A DNA stretch of 64,000 nucleotides. Origin: Enchytraeus crypticus (Eukaryota; Annelida; Clitellata; Enchytraeida; Enchytraeidae). Location of the stretch: NCBI GenBank assembly GCA_905160935.1, contig CAJHZI010000437.1, positions 1 to 64,000 on the forward strand, given 5' to 3'. The position numbers and the translations under genes were made by a program. Positions 46,767-59,847 of the stretch are shown in pieces (position 1 is the stretch's first letter; the number at the start of each line of letters is the position of its first letter). The notes beneath the pieces are model-generated. The model searched no databases, was not told the origin of the DNA, and worked only from the letters and a program-made list of their open reading frames with translations.

Positions 46767-46866
46767 ATGCGGATCAGTATGAGCAGGGTTCAAATCCTGG
46801 GCTCGCCCGTCACTGACATCGCTTTCGAATGAGGAAACTGACGTTAACCTTAGCTATACCAGATTT
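46767..46866 (+). mobile_element. SINE-A copy, 5'-truncated
   Basis: GCGGATCAGTATGAGCAGGG, TTCAAATCCTGGGCTCGCCC, GAAACTGACGTTAACCTTAG. Just after the fucosyltransferase stop. Confidence 0.65.
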
Positions 46867-46867
46867 T

Positions 46868-47150
46868 TTATCATGCTTGTCATAATATCAGTTATATCAT
46901 GTTTGTAATCATATCAGTTATATCATGTTTGTAATCATATCAGTTATATCATGTTTGTAATCATATCAGTTATATCATGCTTGAGATTATATCAGTTATA
47001 TCATGTTTGTAATCATATCAGTTATATCATGTTTGTAATCATATCAGTTATATCATGTTTGTAATCATATCAGTTATATCATGTTTGTAATCATATCAGT
47101 TATATCATGCTTGAGATTATATCAGTTATATCATGTTTGTGATAGCATCA
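46868..47150. repeat. 26-bp tandem repeat, about 11 copies
   Basis: Unit GTTATATCATGTTTGTAATC plus ATATCA. A variant unit (CATGCTTGAGATTATATCA) recurs about 130 bp apart (46977 and 47107), indicating a five-unit higher-order duplication. Confidence 0.9.
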
Positions 47151-47744
47151 GTTAAAATATCTTTACAATATCTTTAAAATCTTCACAAAATCTTTCATTA
47201 TTTTTGATTTGTGCTATGGGTACGTTCCGCACATCATCCTTGGATGAGGGAACAGACGTTAAAAGTTTACGCTGATTGTTATTATAGTGAGGATACTGAG
47301 TTACAGTGGACTTGTCGTAACATTGAATATAATTTTACAATCTACTTTATTTCAGTGTCCGTGTTTTAGTGTAGTTTAGTTTACTAAGGTCTTCACAACA
47401 CTGCTCTATGTAGAGTCTAAATGACAGCTGTATTTTCTCACAGGGTTACTGGTACGTAAAAATACAAACAGACTCCATCTCTATGAGAAATACTCTAAAA
47501 CACGCACCAGCCGTACATACCTAACACGTGGCATAGATTATACATGCAGTAAAATCAGATACAGTGTATCAAATTTGTGCAACGACAGCCGATCGTCTAT
47601 TTTTATTAAATAATATCTCTTTCTAATATTCCACTAAATGACGGATCCATGGTTTATACTCCTGCATATCCTCTCTTCTCTTCAGTGCATTTACCAAGTA
47701 GCAGGTTCAAGGTACATATTCTTTCTCAAAGTCTGCTTTCTCGC

Positions 47745-47913
47745 TCCATAAGAGCACTCCTTAGATCAACAATTTAATCCCTTCACAAAGTCTATGCCTT
47801 ATCCATACCTTATGCAGTCTATAGCTTGGAAAAGTATGGCTTCTGAGATGGTTTCCTGTTGCCTTCCTCAGTAAGTTGGATTAATTACCATTTAATCCTG
47901 GGGGAAAATATTT
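47745..47913 (-). repeat. Dispersed repeat family G, copy
   Basis: Inverted copy of 23395-23562: AAGAGCACTCCTTAGATCAA, TATGCCTTATCCATACCTTA, AAGTATGGCTTCTGAGATGG, ACCATTTAATCCTGGGGGAA. Confidence 0.55.
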
Positions 47914-48387
47914 CGTGGTGAGGTGGGTCCCCTCTTGCCATCCTCAGCTTCTGTCTTAGTCGCCTCTAGCGTACACGCGTCAGATTGTTTGCGGTTGCCC
48001 TATTCTGCAGTGGTCCAACCACACCCGAGCACAACACGGGAATATTCTACTACACTCCTATGTCTGCAGTATCTCTAGTGTGCTCTTCGGTCAGTCTGTT
48101 GAGCCCATCACAAAGGCCCGTATGTTTACTAGGCCCCAACAGGTCCCATTTACTGAGATGTGCTAATTGAATAAGGCCTTAATATGACGATACATTACTT
48201 TCCTAAATAATAAGATTAAGTATACAAAGCATAATAAATTTATAATGTCAGAATCAGGCCTGATAAAGTGCCTTGCAAACAACATAAATTATTGAATTGT
48301 TCACATTTGAGATGAATTGAGTGCTGCTATGGCAGTTAGCGTAATGAATTTGAGGGTTCATTTAAAATCTAAGTCGCTCCATTAGTA

Positions 48388-48500
48388 AAATGCCTCTCTT
48401 AGTGTAATGCGTATTGGTAGGTCCATGACGTTTCATCCACATTCCACATATTTCTATTCTCTGCTATTCTCTTCATATCAACATACGAATAAGTTTCCAA
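48388..48500 (-). mobile_element. LINE 3' end fragment
   Basis: CCTCTCTTAGTGTAATGCGT, ATTGGTAGGTCCATGACGTT, CTCTTCATATCAACATACGA, then CAAATCATTTAGCAT. Confidence 0.6.
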
Positions 48501-49333
48501 ATCATTTAGCATCAAAGTATAATATAACAAACTACACTTACAATGATACAACTTGCTTACTTATAGTAAGCATATATGTACATGTGTAATGAAGATAGAG
48601 TTAATAATTAATGCAGTTTTGGAATTGTGTAAATAAAGGAGGCAAGATTAATCACGAATATGTCAAAAGCAGTACCACACTGGAGGAGCATGACTATCAA
48701 CTTTTGTCATGAATGACTCATACGTGTCATACGAATTAGAGAACTACTTTCATGGAAGATTTACTCCTGTTTCATGGATAAATTCATTGTGTTTTAAAAC
48801 CAACAACCAACATGTTTTCCCGGAAGATTATTGCTACGATATCGTGAAGGTCATTAGATTGTGTTATCAACGCTTCTGTTTAAATCGAGATTAGACATAA
48901 GACATAAGTATTGCGATCTGTCGATAATAGCGGGTAAGTCAGTTAGGAAACTGTAGTTGTAAGGGGTAAACGATAGAGCACAATCCTGATTGCCTGACGC
49001 TAACTGGAATTGATTTTAATTAATTAAATCAATATTCAATCCATTATTTTATATCGCATTTTATATTGAGTATTCAAAACCATTCGTAATACTAGCTTTT
49101 ATAGTAGAATCGAAGAGCATGCTATAGTTTAAAACTAGTAGCATTTCGCAATTGCTAAATAAGTGTTGAATAACTAATGCGTGCTTATTAAGTTGAATCC
49201 GTTTATATTCTTAAGCATACGTGTTGTTATCACTCCAAGATATCATCACGGATGCTCATTTGTAAGTTTTATTTAATGAACAGGTACGAAGGGTTTGCTG
49301 AGTTAAAAGAGAGTTGAAGAAGAAGAAGAAAAG

Positions 49334-52300
49334 ATGTTTCAGATAATTTGTACTCTGCTGGTTCTTGGTCTCGCAGTAACCGATGGCGCAAATAGAGCAA
49401 AGAGGGTTAGCTTCATATACGTACATGTATCTTTTATGTTCGTATTTATATACAAGTATTTGTATTTGCATTGGTGGGCATAGTATTTTCACTGTAGTAC
49501 AATATTCTACTACGTGCTGTAATGTGTATTGTACTGTTCAATATCAATTTTACTACATACTGCATTGTGCATTGTACTGCATTGTATCAATTCTGTACAA
49601 TATTCCACTACGTTATGGTATCGTGTATTGTACTGCACTTCATCAATTCTGTGCAATATTCCACTACGTTTTGGTATTGTGTATTGTACTGCATTTCATC
49701 AATTCTGTGCAATACTCTACTACGTACTGTACTTTGTATTGTACTGACTGTATCGATGAGGGGTCCTCTATCCTCTCAATAACGTAGGGGTAACGTCATG
49801 AAGTTTTAAACGACAGATCCTGAGGTGAATTGAACTCTCGTGGGTTCAAATCACAGCCGCGCTGATCTGATAGTTAAATCTCGGGCATTCACTGGACTGG
49901 TTACGCGGAAAATGGAATAAATTGTCTAACGGTTTAAACATGTGATAATAAAAGTGATAGATATCGACATAGTTGATCATGTCACTATAATGCTAATGCT
50001 TGCTTACTTTTTACTTTATTCTATCGCCTTGTAGCAGACGATGAGGGGTCCTCTAAACTCTCAATATCATCATGCGGCAACATCATGAAGTTTTAAATGA
50101 CAGTTCCAGAGGTGAATTGAATTGACTTAGTTGATCACTTCACTGTAATGCTTGTGTACTTTTTACTTCATCACCTTGCAGCAGACGATGCGAGGTCCTC
50201 TATACGACTACGTCCACAGAGACGACGGGATGTTCTCATGGACAGAGTACAGCGTGGAGGAACAAGAGGGCCTCACTACCTACTTCATCAACATGACCTC
50301 ACAACAGTGGTACGACGGTAAGACACCCTCACTACCTACTTCATCAACATGACCTCACAACAGTGGTACGACGGTAAGACAGCTTAACTCCCTGTCAATC
50401 AATAAGAATTTAAAATCCGGTTCCTCGCCATAAGGCAATGTCAGGTACATGTCTGCCCGTCTATGAGCTGCTCTCATAGACACTTTATTCGTATGGTGGA
50501 ACTTCGTTACCATTGATTGATTGATTGATTGAATGATTGATTGATTGATTAGCTGATTGATTGATTGCAGAGACACTTCTCGACAGATACGTATGGTGGC
50601 ACTTTGTTACCATTCATGTTCCGCACAACCTCAGGTTCTTCGACTCCTCCTTCCTCTTCATTGGAAAGGGTCGCAACACTGACAGGTTTAAAATGTTCAT
50701 TAACAACAACAACAACAACAACATCACAACAACAACAACAACAACTTCAGTACAGCTCCACTTTTGTCAATGACAAAATCAAACCCCGTTAAACCTTATT
50801 CAAGCTGACCAGTAAAAGGAAATGGATAAAAAAATCAGTGCAAAACAAAATCCAGAAAACCATATAGGGAATTTAGAAACAAATTTACTATCCAAAACAA
50901 TTATCTTATAACTATCTACCGTTTAGTTACTGCATTTATACAATTCAGAGTTAATTTTATACTTTATAGACTACCGTTTATTTTAAATTATTAATTAATT
51001 GATTGATGTTCATGATTAACTCGCAGCCCGCCATCTGTGACATCGGGTCAGATTAAGGAGATGGGAGAGATAGCTGTATCTACTGGCATGATCACCGGCC
51101 ATGTTAAAACCATTCCCAATCAAGCCATTATCTTTGAGGTAGATATTGATTGGCATATTTCTGCACAATCTGACAAAGCAGATAATTATAATATAACAGA
51201 AGTATAAGAGTTACCATACCAACGTCTAAAAGGGCATTCGGTTGGTGAGCGTCTATGCTCCAAAAATTGCTACAAAAACTAAAACGAATGGAAAAGTCTC
51301 TATTATTATTTTAGTTTATTCTGTTCTATTCTATTCTATTTTATTCTATTCTATTCTATTCTATTCTCTCTTTCTCTTAGTGCACTGCCTACTGGCAGGT
51401 CCATGGTACATAAAGCCTCCACTCTTCTCTGTCTTCCGCCTTCCTCTTCATTTCCACATATGAGTGGGTCTTTAAATCATCTAACATACCTAATCTCGGC
51501 CTGCCCGTGCCTCTTTTTCCTTCCATTCTACCTTCTATGACCTCTTTTAATAGACCTTCCCCCCTTAGAATGTGTCCTATCCATCTCTTCTTCCTATTTC
51601 TTAATACATTTATCAACTGTCTATCTGTGCCAACTCTCTCCAGGACTTCCTCATTTGTAACCTTTTGTGTCCAGCTAATCCTCTCCATTCTTCTCCAAAT
51701 CCACATTTCCAATGCCTCCAGTTTCCTAATATCTTCCTTCCTTAAGGTCCATGTTTCACATCCATACAATAGCGTGGTCCAAACCAAAGTTTTCACTATC
51801 TTTATCTTTGTGTCTTTCTTTAGACTTTTTGTTAATAGTTCTTTTCTACTACCAAAGGCCGCTTTTGCTTGTGCAATCCTACTGCATATTTCCGTCTCAC
51901 ATTTCCCATCATCGGTTATAGTATGACCCAAATATTTGAAACTCCTTACCTGTTTCAATTTCGTACCATTTATTGTGATATTAACTTCACCTTTATTATT
52001 GGACACTCTCATAACCTTCGTCTTTTTTATAGTAATCTTCATGCCATATCTCAAAGCCGTATCATTCAGCCTATCCATTATCTTCTGCAATCCAATCTCG
52101 CTGCCCGCTACCATTCCTTGGTCATCTGCAAATCGTACATCTTGTAACAAATTCCCTCCTACTTTTATTCCTTCTTCCAAGTATTCCATGGCTTCCTCCA
52201 TCATTGCCTCAGCGTAAATGTTAAACAGCAGCGGCGAAATGCTACAACCTTGTCTTACTCCACGTCCTATTTCACCTTCTTCTGAGTATTCTTGTTGGAT

Positions 52301-53366
52301 TTTGATTACTGCTCTTTGATTCATGTACAAGTTCAAAATTAGTCTTCTATCTCTCCAGTCAATTCCTATTCTTTTTAAGATATTCATCATCGTTATCCAA
52401 TCAATCCTGTCAAAGGCCTTCTCGAAGTCTACAAAGCATACAAAAACGTCATTTCCATATTCTAAGCTTCTTTCGCAAAGAACCCGCATTACTCCTATTG
52501 CTTCTCTTGTGCCGCATCCTTTCCTAAAACCAAATTGTGTCTTGCTCAGTATCATCTCTGCTTTCGACTGAATGCGATTATTTACTATCTTTAATAAGAT
52601 CTTCGATGCATGAGGTATTAAGCTTATTGTTCTGTAATCCGAACACTCCACAGCATTAGCTTTTTTGGGAATTGGAATCATCACTGACTTGGTAAAGTCG
52701 TCTGGCCAAATACCGGTACTGTACACTTCCATACATACTTCCATTAACTTTTTGAGTGTTTCTTCTTCCAACATTTTCAAGAATTCTGCTGGGATTTCAT
52801 CCCTTCCTCATACTGTTATTTGCAGAATAAATTTCCTCCTTCATTAAATCGGGGCCCCTTTTATCGTCTTCTATGATATTCTCTTCTTCTATTTTAAAAT
52901 CCTCATGAACTGGTTTCCCAGCCTTATCATACAATTCCTCTACATATTCTCTCCATCTTTCCTATACTTATTCCAGCTCTGTCTTCAATTTCCCATCTTT
53001 ACCCATTCTATTCTATTCTCTTCTATTCTATTCTATTCTGTTCTATTCTATTCTATTCTATTCTATTCTATTCTATCCCATCCCATTATATTCTCTTCTA
53101 TTATTTTATTCTATTCAATTTAATTCTATTCCATTCTATTCTATTCTATTCTATTCAATTTAATTCTATTCAATTCAATTCTATTCTATTCTATTCAATT
53201 CTATTTAATTCTCCACAGAATGATGGACGTGAGAGGACTGAAGACACTTTCATTGCCTGGACATGGAAAAGATTCTACAACGAAACGGTGGATGGAATCG
53301 ATAATCCAGAGATACTTGCTCGTATGCCTATGTGCAAGGTAAATATACTTCACAAATCAATATATA

Positions 53367-53423
<57 letters not shown>

Positions 53424-53465
53424 TGTATAATATATATTATGTGCATGTATATATATATATATATA

Positions 53466-53499
<34 letters not shown>

Positions 53500-55815
53500 C
53501 AGTCAATACATTTATCATTTAATCTGTCAGTCAGTCACTCAGCCGATCAGTCAGTCAATCTGCAACTCAATCAGCTATTTAATTAATCAATTAATCAGAC
53601 AGTCTATCATTCCGTCAATCGGTCACGTTACATTAAGCCCTGGTCTATTTAGGGCACATCGATATTGTAACTTTCTTTCTGTGTGCATTTTCTTGTTCCC
53701 ACATTGTTCCTCTTCTTCTCCAGATCATCCTTTCCTTCTGTATGAACTGCTTCATAGGCGGTTCAAAGCAGTTCTCGTTGACCTCTCCTACTCAACCATT
53801 GCACAGGATCAACACGTAAACCTCCATTCTATTAGTACCTCTCTTTGGAAATCCTCGGTAGTATAGTGGTAAATATCCCCGCCTGTCACGCGGAAACCGG
53901 GGTTCAATTCCCCGTCGGGGAGATCATATTTTTTTTGCTCGCCGGCTTGATGTTGACTCAATTGTGGTCGATGTTGTCATTGATGACTGTAGCACTCTAA
54001 TTGTTGTTTTTGTTTGGACTGATTTCAAGAAATATAATAAAACTCTACTCATCGGATTGGATTCGGCACCATAGCGTTCAATGTTGTCATGGACGACAGA
54101 AGCACTCTACGTAGTTGTTGTTGTTATTGTCTACAGATATGTATAGGCTAATGTGTAAATCTGTGTAGGGATCCGTGCGAGCAATGGACACAATTCAAGA
54201 GTTCGTCAAACAAAAGTATGGATACGACATAGAGAACTTTATGATCGCCGGTCAGTCCAAGGTAGACATCAATTTAATTTAATATTATTTAATTGGCTGG
54301 AGCCAGTGGCGAAGTCGGTAAGATGTCGACCGCGGATCAGTATGTGCGGGGTTTAAATCCTGGGCTCTTCCGTCACTGACATAACTTTCGAGTGAGGAAA
54401 CTGACGTTAACATTAGTTTTTTTAAAATAATTGAATATAAGGTAGAAATTTAATATTCAACGCCTATTTTTATGACGTCGATGAATCTGAGACAATAAGA
54501 TAAACTTGATAGGATGAAAGCCTTGATTATATTTACTGATCAATTTCTTTCTCCATGAATTATATTCTATTACAATATCCAGCATAGACTAGGAATATGC
54601 TCCTAGTGTCTGTCACTCGGAAGAGTATCAGAGTGAAAGAGAGAGTGAGCGAAATAGAGAAGAAGATTTACAATCGATTTCTGTTTTAATTAGTCACGGG
54701 TTTCATTAGTTTACAATTACTTAGTTAATTACTTATTTGGCTAATTATTTAATAAATTACATTACTAGTAAAAACTGGGGTGATAGATTTTAGCACACAG
54801 TTATACTTGTACATTTTTTATTTAGAAGACGAGACGTGAGCTATTTTCATTGTTGACTTAAGAAAGTAGTTATCGCTTAATTAGCTCTGAATAGGAATAT
54901 CTGTGGTTAGGAATATGTACCTTGAACCTGCTTCTTGTCAAAACACTAGATTAGAGAGAGAGAGAAAGAGAGATATAGAGAAAGAGAGAGAGATAGAGAA
55001 AGAGTGCGAGAAGTAGTAATCACTTATTACTTTGTAAAGTTTGTAGACTCTAGACTTTAAAGACAAGGACTCTTTATACTCTGGATCAGTATGTGCGGGT
55101 TCAAATCCTGGCCTCGCCCGTTACAGACATCGCTCTCGAGTGAGGACACTGACGTTAACCTTAGCTTTTACCAGCTTTGCTTTTACTCTGCTGACTAGAG
55201 CCGGACGTTAAATGATTAGTTACTTGTTGTACAGAGAGGCTGGACTACGTGGTTGACTGCTGCTATAGATGATCGTGTGATAGCCATGGCTCCAGTAGTG
55301 TTGACGTGTCTAAATATGGTTGAGGTATGATACAATACATCACAATTCAATACAATACAATACGATACAATACGATACAATACTGTGAAATACAATGCAA
55401 TACAATATAATACAATACAATAAAATACAATACAACACAATAAAATACAATATATGTTTATTGATTGAATGATTGACTGATTGATTGACAGAACTTCCAC
55501 CACTACTACAAGTCGCTAGGGGGCTGTTTATATGTATATTGATTGATTGATTGATTGACAGAACTTTCACCACTACTTCAAGTCGCTAGGGGGCTGGCCG
55601 TTCGCTATGCTCGACTACTGGGCGCAGGGTTTGATGGGACTGCTCGACTCTGAGGAGATGACGAAAATGACCGACATCATCGATCCCATCTGTGAGTCCA
55701 TTTACCTGAGAAAAATGTATATACATGTATATACAATACCTGTATATATATATATATATATATAATTATGTATATATATATATATATATATTATATGTAT
55801 TATATATATATTATA

Positions 55816-55899
<84 letters not shown>

Positions 55900-58800
55900 A
55901 AGAGAGAGAGAGGTGTTAACGTCGGTTTCACCTCTCGAAAGCGATATCAGTGACGGGAGAGCATTTAAAGCCATGTATATTGATCCGCAGTCGGATATTT
56001 TACCGACATCGCCTGAGAGCTATGTAGATTAGCCGCTATAGATTGAAGTTTATCACTAACCATTACAACATTTCTGATGGGTGCACTGTAATCTCTGCAA
56101 CAATAAATGTGTAAAACGTCCCTGATACCATCTTTGAACAAGAAAACTGATGCTATCTTCTCGGAATGCTTAAGATTTTACTACAGTGTATTGTATTCAC
56201 ATTTAGGCCTAATGGTTCCACGTTGTATAACTTTTACGATAATTCATAGCACTGCATTTTAATGTAGCGTTAATGAAAATGTTAGAGCATATAACCTGAT
56301 TAACTATCCACTTTCGTCACCTTCTTTATCTGTTGTATTTCTGCCTGTACCTGTACTGCTGCCTGTACCTGTACTGCTGCCTGTACCTGTACTGCTGCCT
56401 GTACCTGCACTGCTGCCTGTACCTGTACAGTAGCGATCGAATATCTTACGGATATATCCACTGGCAATGGCTGGAGCCAGTGGAGATATCCGTAAGATAT
56501 TCGAACGCGGATCAGTATGTGCGGGGTTCAAATATTGTCTCTCCCGTCACTGACATCGCTTTCGAGTGAGGAAACTGACGTTAACACCAGCTTTACCGAC
56601 TAGTTTACTCCTATCACTGCACACGCAGCCTACAAGGAATACCTGGACATGCCAAAGCTGATCGTTAGCGGAGCCTCGGATGAGTTCTTCATGGTCGACG
56701 ACTACAACTACTTCTTCAAAGATCTGCCTGGAGAGAAAAAGATCTGGTGTGTCCGACCTCTCACAGCTCTCATCTAATCAAATTAATCGTTTAGATTAAA
56801 TTAGGTTTGGAAATTTAATTTAGGTCTTCTAGTGTTTCATTTATCGACTAATAGGAGTCCTGTCTTTGATACATCACCCTGGGACTTTTTTCCTTCAAAG
56901 CTATCAACACTCGGTCTTCCAAGGTGGTCGCCTACAAAGTACTAACCGAGGCCGATGTAGCTTAACTTCGATTATTGTCGCGCAACTAAACTAAGTGCTC
57001 TAAATCCCGTCGTAAACATGGTATATCAAAAGGAATATTCCAGATGATTAAAGATCCACTCGTATGTGGACATGAAGAGGAAAACGGAAGATAGAGATGA
57101 GTGGAAGCGTTATTTACTATTAACTTGCCAGTAGTCGGTGCACTAAGAGAGAGAGAGAGAGAGAGATTAATAGTATCACTTATCTTGTGGAGCTTGTGAC
57201 GGACTAAACATATTAGATATGATATAAATTTGAGTCAAGAAACATAATTCTCTTATGAAGATCTTATGAAGACGCCCTTCATAAGATCTGCCATCCAAAA
57301 GATCGATTGCCATCCATGGCAGACTGGACGACAAATAATGACTGACAAATAATAATGTGCATTCGAAAACTAGAAATACATCTTCACTGAATGTTAATTT
57401 ATGGATTATTTATTGACTAATTAATTATTGTCTGATTAATTAATGTTAATTGATTGGCAGGATGATCGAGAACTCAGGCCATGAGGTACAGGACAGTGAG
57501 TTGGGCAAGCAAGCCTATTGGCAGATGTTGGGTACCTTCTATCTGGGTGTTCTACAGGTCAGCTTTCTCATCACACATTATCTACACATCATTTCACATC
57601 ACACATTATCTACACATCATTTCACATCACACATTATCTACACATCATTTCACATCACACATTATCTACACATCATTTCTCATCACACATTATCTACACA
57701 TCATTTCACATCACACATTATCTATACATCATTTTACATCACACATTATCTACACATCATTTCACATGACATATTATCTATACATCATTTCACATCACAC
57801 ATTATCTACACATCAATTCACATCACACATTATCTATCTACATATCACTTTCCATCTCACATCTACTGCAGACAAGCATATTTCACATCTACATTTACTT
57901 AGTACATAATACTGCATATACCATAGGACGTAAAATATTGCTTAAAATACAGCATGACATTGTAACAGAACATAAATATAGCACAATAGATATAGGCCTA
58001 CTATTCGATAAAAGTTAGCGTATTGTATGAGACATAATATGGTATTAAATAGAGTATAGTACTAAATAAATATAGGCCTCTCGAAATAAATTAACATCAG
58101 ATCGTTGAAGAACAGAAATAATATTGAATAAATCTGGCATATAAAATAGGGCATAATTCTTCAACATTAAACTATAGGATGGATGATATGATTTTATGGT
58201 TTTATTTCCGTGGTATTTTTAAATAGTGAACATTTAATGGACTATATAAAAAAATTTAATGTAAATAATTTAAATCTAAAATCTCTTTGAATGATTTCAG
58301 GGATTCCGCGCTCCCACCATGGATTGGACCATCCAACACGTAAGTGACCTCGTTTTATCTTAATTAAGTATCTCAAACAATTCTCGTAATTAATTAACTT
58401 AAATTAACTTAATTGATCGGGACATTGAACATGATTCACTGATTGCAGCATTTTCGCTGCTGTTATTATTTTGCAATATTATTGGTATCTTGTTATTTCA
58501 ATTTTAAATTTTTAAAGCTTTTTAATTCTATTGTTTTGATGTATTATTTTTATTTGAATATTTTAGCTAGTTTAAAGCATTGATGTCTTGAGTAGACGAA
58601 ACCATAATAAAATCAGAGTATACCACCGATATTATCCTCAGATATGTTCATATTTATTTACATGTATATTTTCTTTAGTCTGGTTTTCTAAACTTTGGAT
58701 TTTCTGTTTCGCGCCGGTTTTGTATCCCTTTATATTTGTTCTCATTTGTTTTTATTTGATTCATAGTGTTCCCCGATTGGGTGAGATTTAGCTCAATAGT

Positions 58801-59782
58801 GCTTTGTATTGTCATTCTAATATCCTATTGATATTCTTTTCTATGAATCTATTTCGTTATTTTCGACCACAGCCAACACTTTATTTGCTAATCGTCAGCT
58901 TGTATTTGTTATGTAGTAACTGGTGTTTTCATTCTAATCTCTTGTAATTAAATTGTTATTGCTCATATGAATCTATTGGGTTATTTCACTATTTCCACTA
59001 TTTATTTAGTTATTTCGTTATTTCCACTATTGCCTATCATGTTTTATGATAAATATTTAAATAAATGTTATAATTTATCTCAAACAGACTGACACAGATG
59101 GAAGCATCATCCTCCTCTCATCGGCAGTTCCTCGAGCTATTGAAGTCTGGTCCTCTCCCAGCATTGCTCCAGACAGGTTCCTCTCTTCGATTACTTCATT
59201 TATTGATCGGATGTATGATTTATTTATTTAGTCGTTTCTTTGGTGTTGGATAAACGGACATCACATGCGAATTTATTTCGCTGGGGTATTTGTGATTCAC
59301 CGCTTTGTGACTGCGGCCAATCTGAAAACATGAAACATATCGTTGCGGAGTGCCCTCTAACCTGCCTACCGGGTGGTCTGTCTACGCTAAGTTGCCCTAC
59401 AAGTAAAGCAAGTATCTGGATTAACGCATACGCTAAATAAAATAACATGTGAATTTGAAGTTCGTTTCCTCCTAGAATGATTTTTCATATAATTTAAACT
59501 GCATGCAGTATGGGCGAAATGTACATGTATATGCCACTATATGGAATAGATTATCCTGTGAATGTTGAAGGAGGGACTGGAGAACATACTACTTGCGAGG
59601 AGTCATTCCCGTAGAGTCTGGAGTGGTCTGGACCAAGTCCGAGGCTGAGAACCTGGTAAGCCATGCTCAATGTTGTCATATTTCATGTTTGACTAACTAA
59701 TAGTTGTTAAGGTGGGAATTGTGAGCTAGAGGAACGGCAAGATAAATTTTCGGGCTCCTTGTAATGTATTTAAATGGGGCCC

Positions 59783-59847
<65 letters not shown>

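Larger units (their letters stand above)
47160..49330. other. Intergenic region
   Basis: Contains family G repeat (47745-47913, minus), a LINE 3' end (48388-48500, minus) and unannotated AT-rich DNA. No gene recognised; short frames have no motifs. Confidence 0.55.

Noticed and set aside
46868-47150. CRISPR-like direct repeat array
   Set aside because: Units are contiguous 26-bp tandem copies without distinct spacers, in a eukaryotic spacer region; a minisatellite.
48709-48894. 61-codon frame upstream of the AprA-like gene
   Set aside because: Ordinary composition but no motif, no splice context, and not linkable to the signal-peptide exon.
57450-57909. Three long open frames rich in H, T, S, I
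   Set aside because: They are the three frames of a 28-bp tandem repeat plus the real exon 10.
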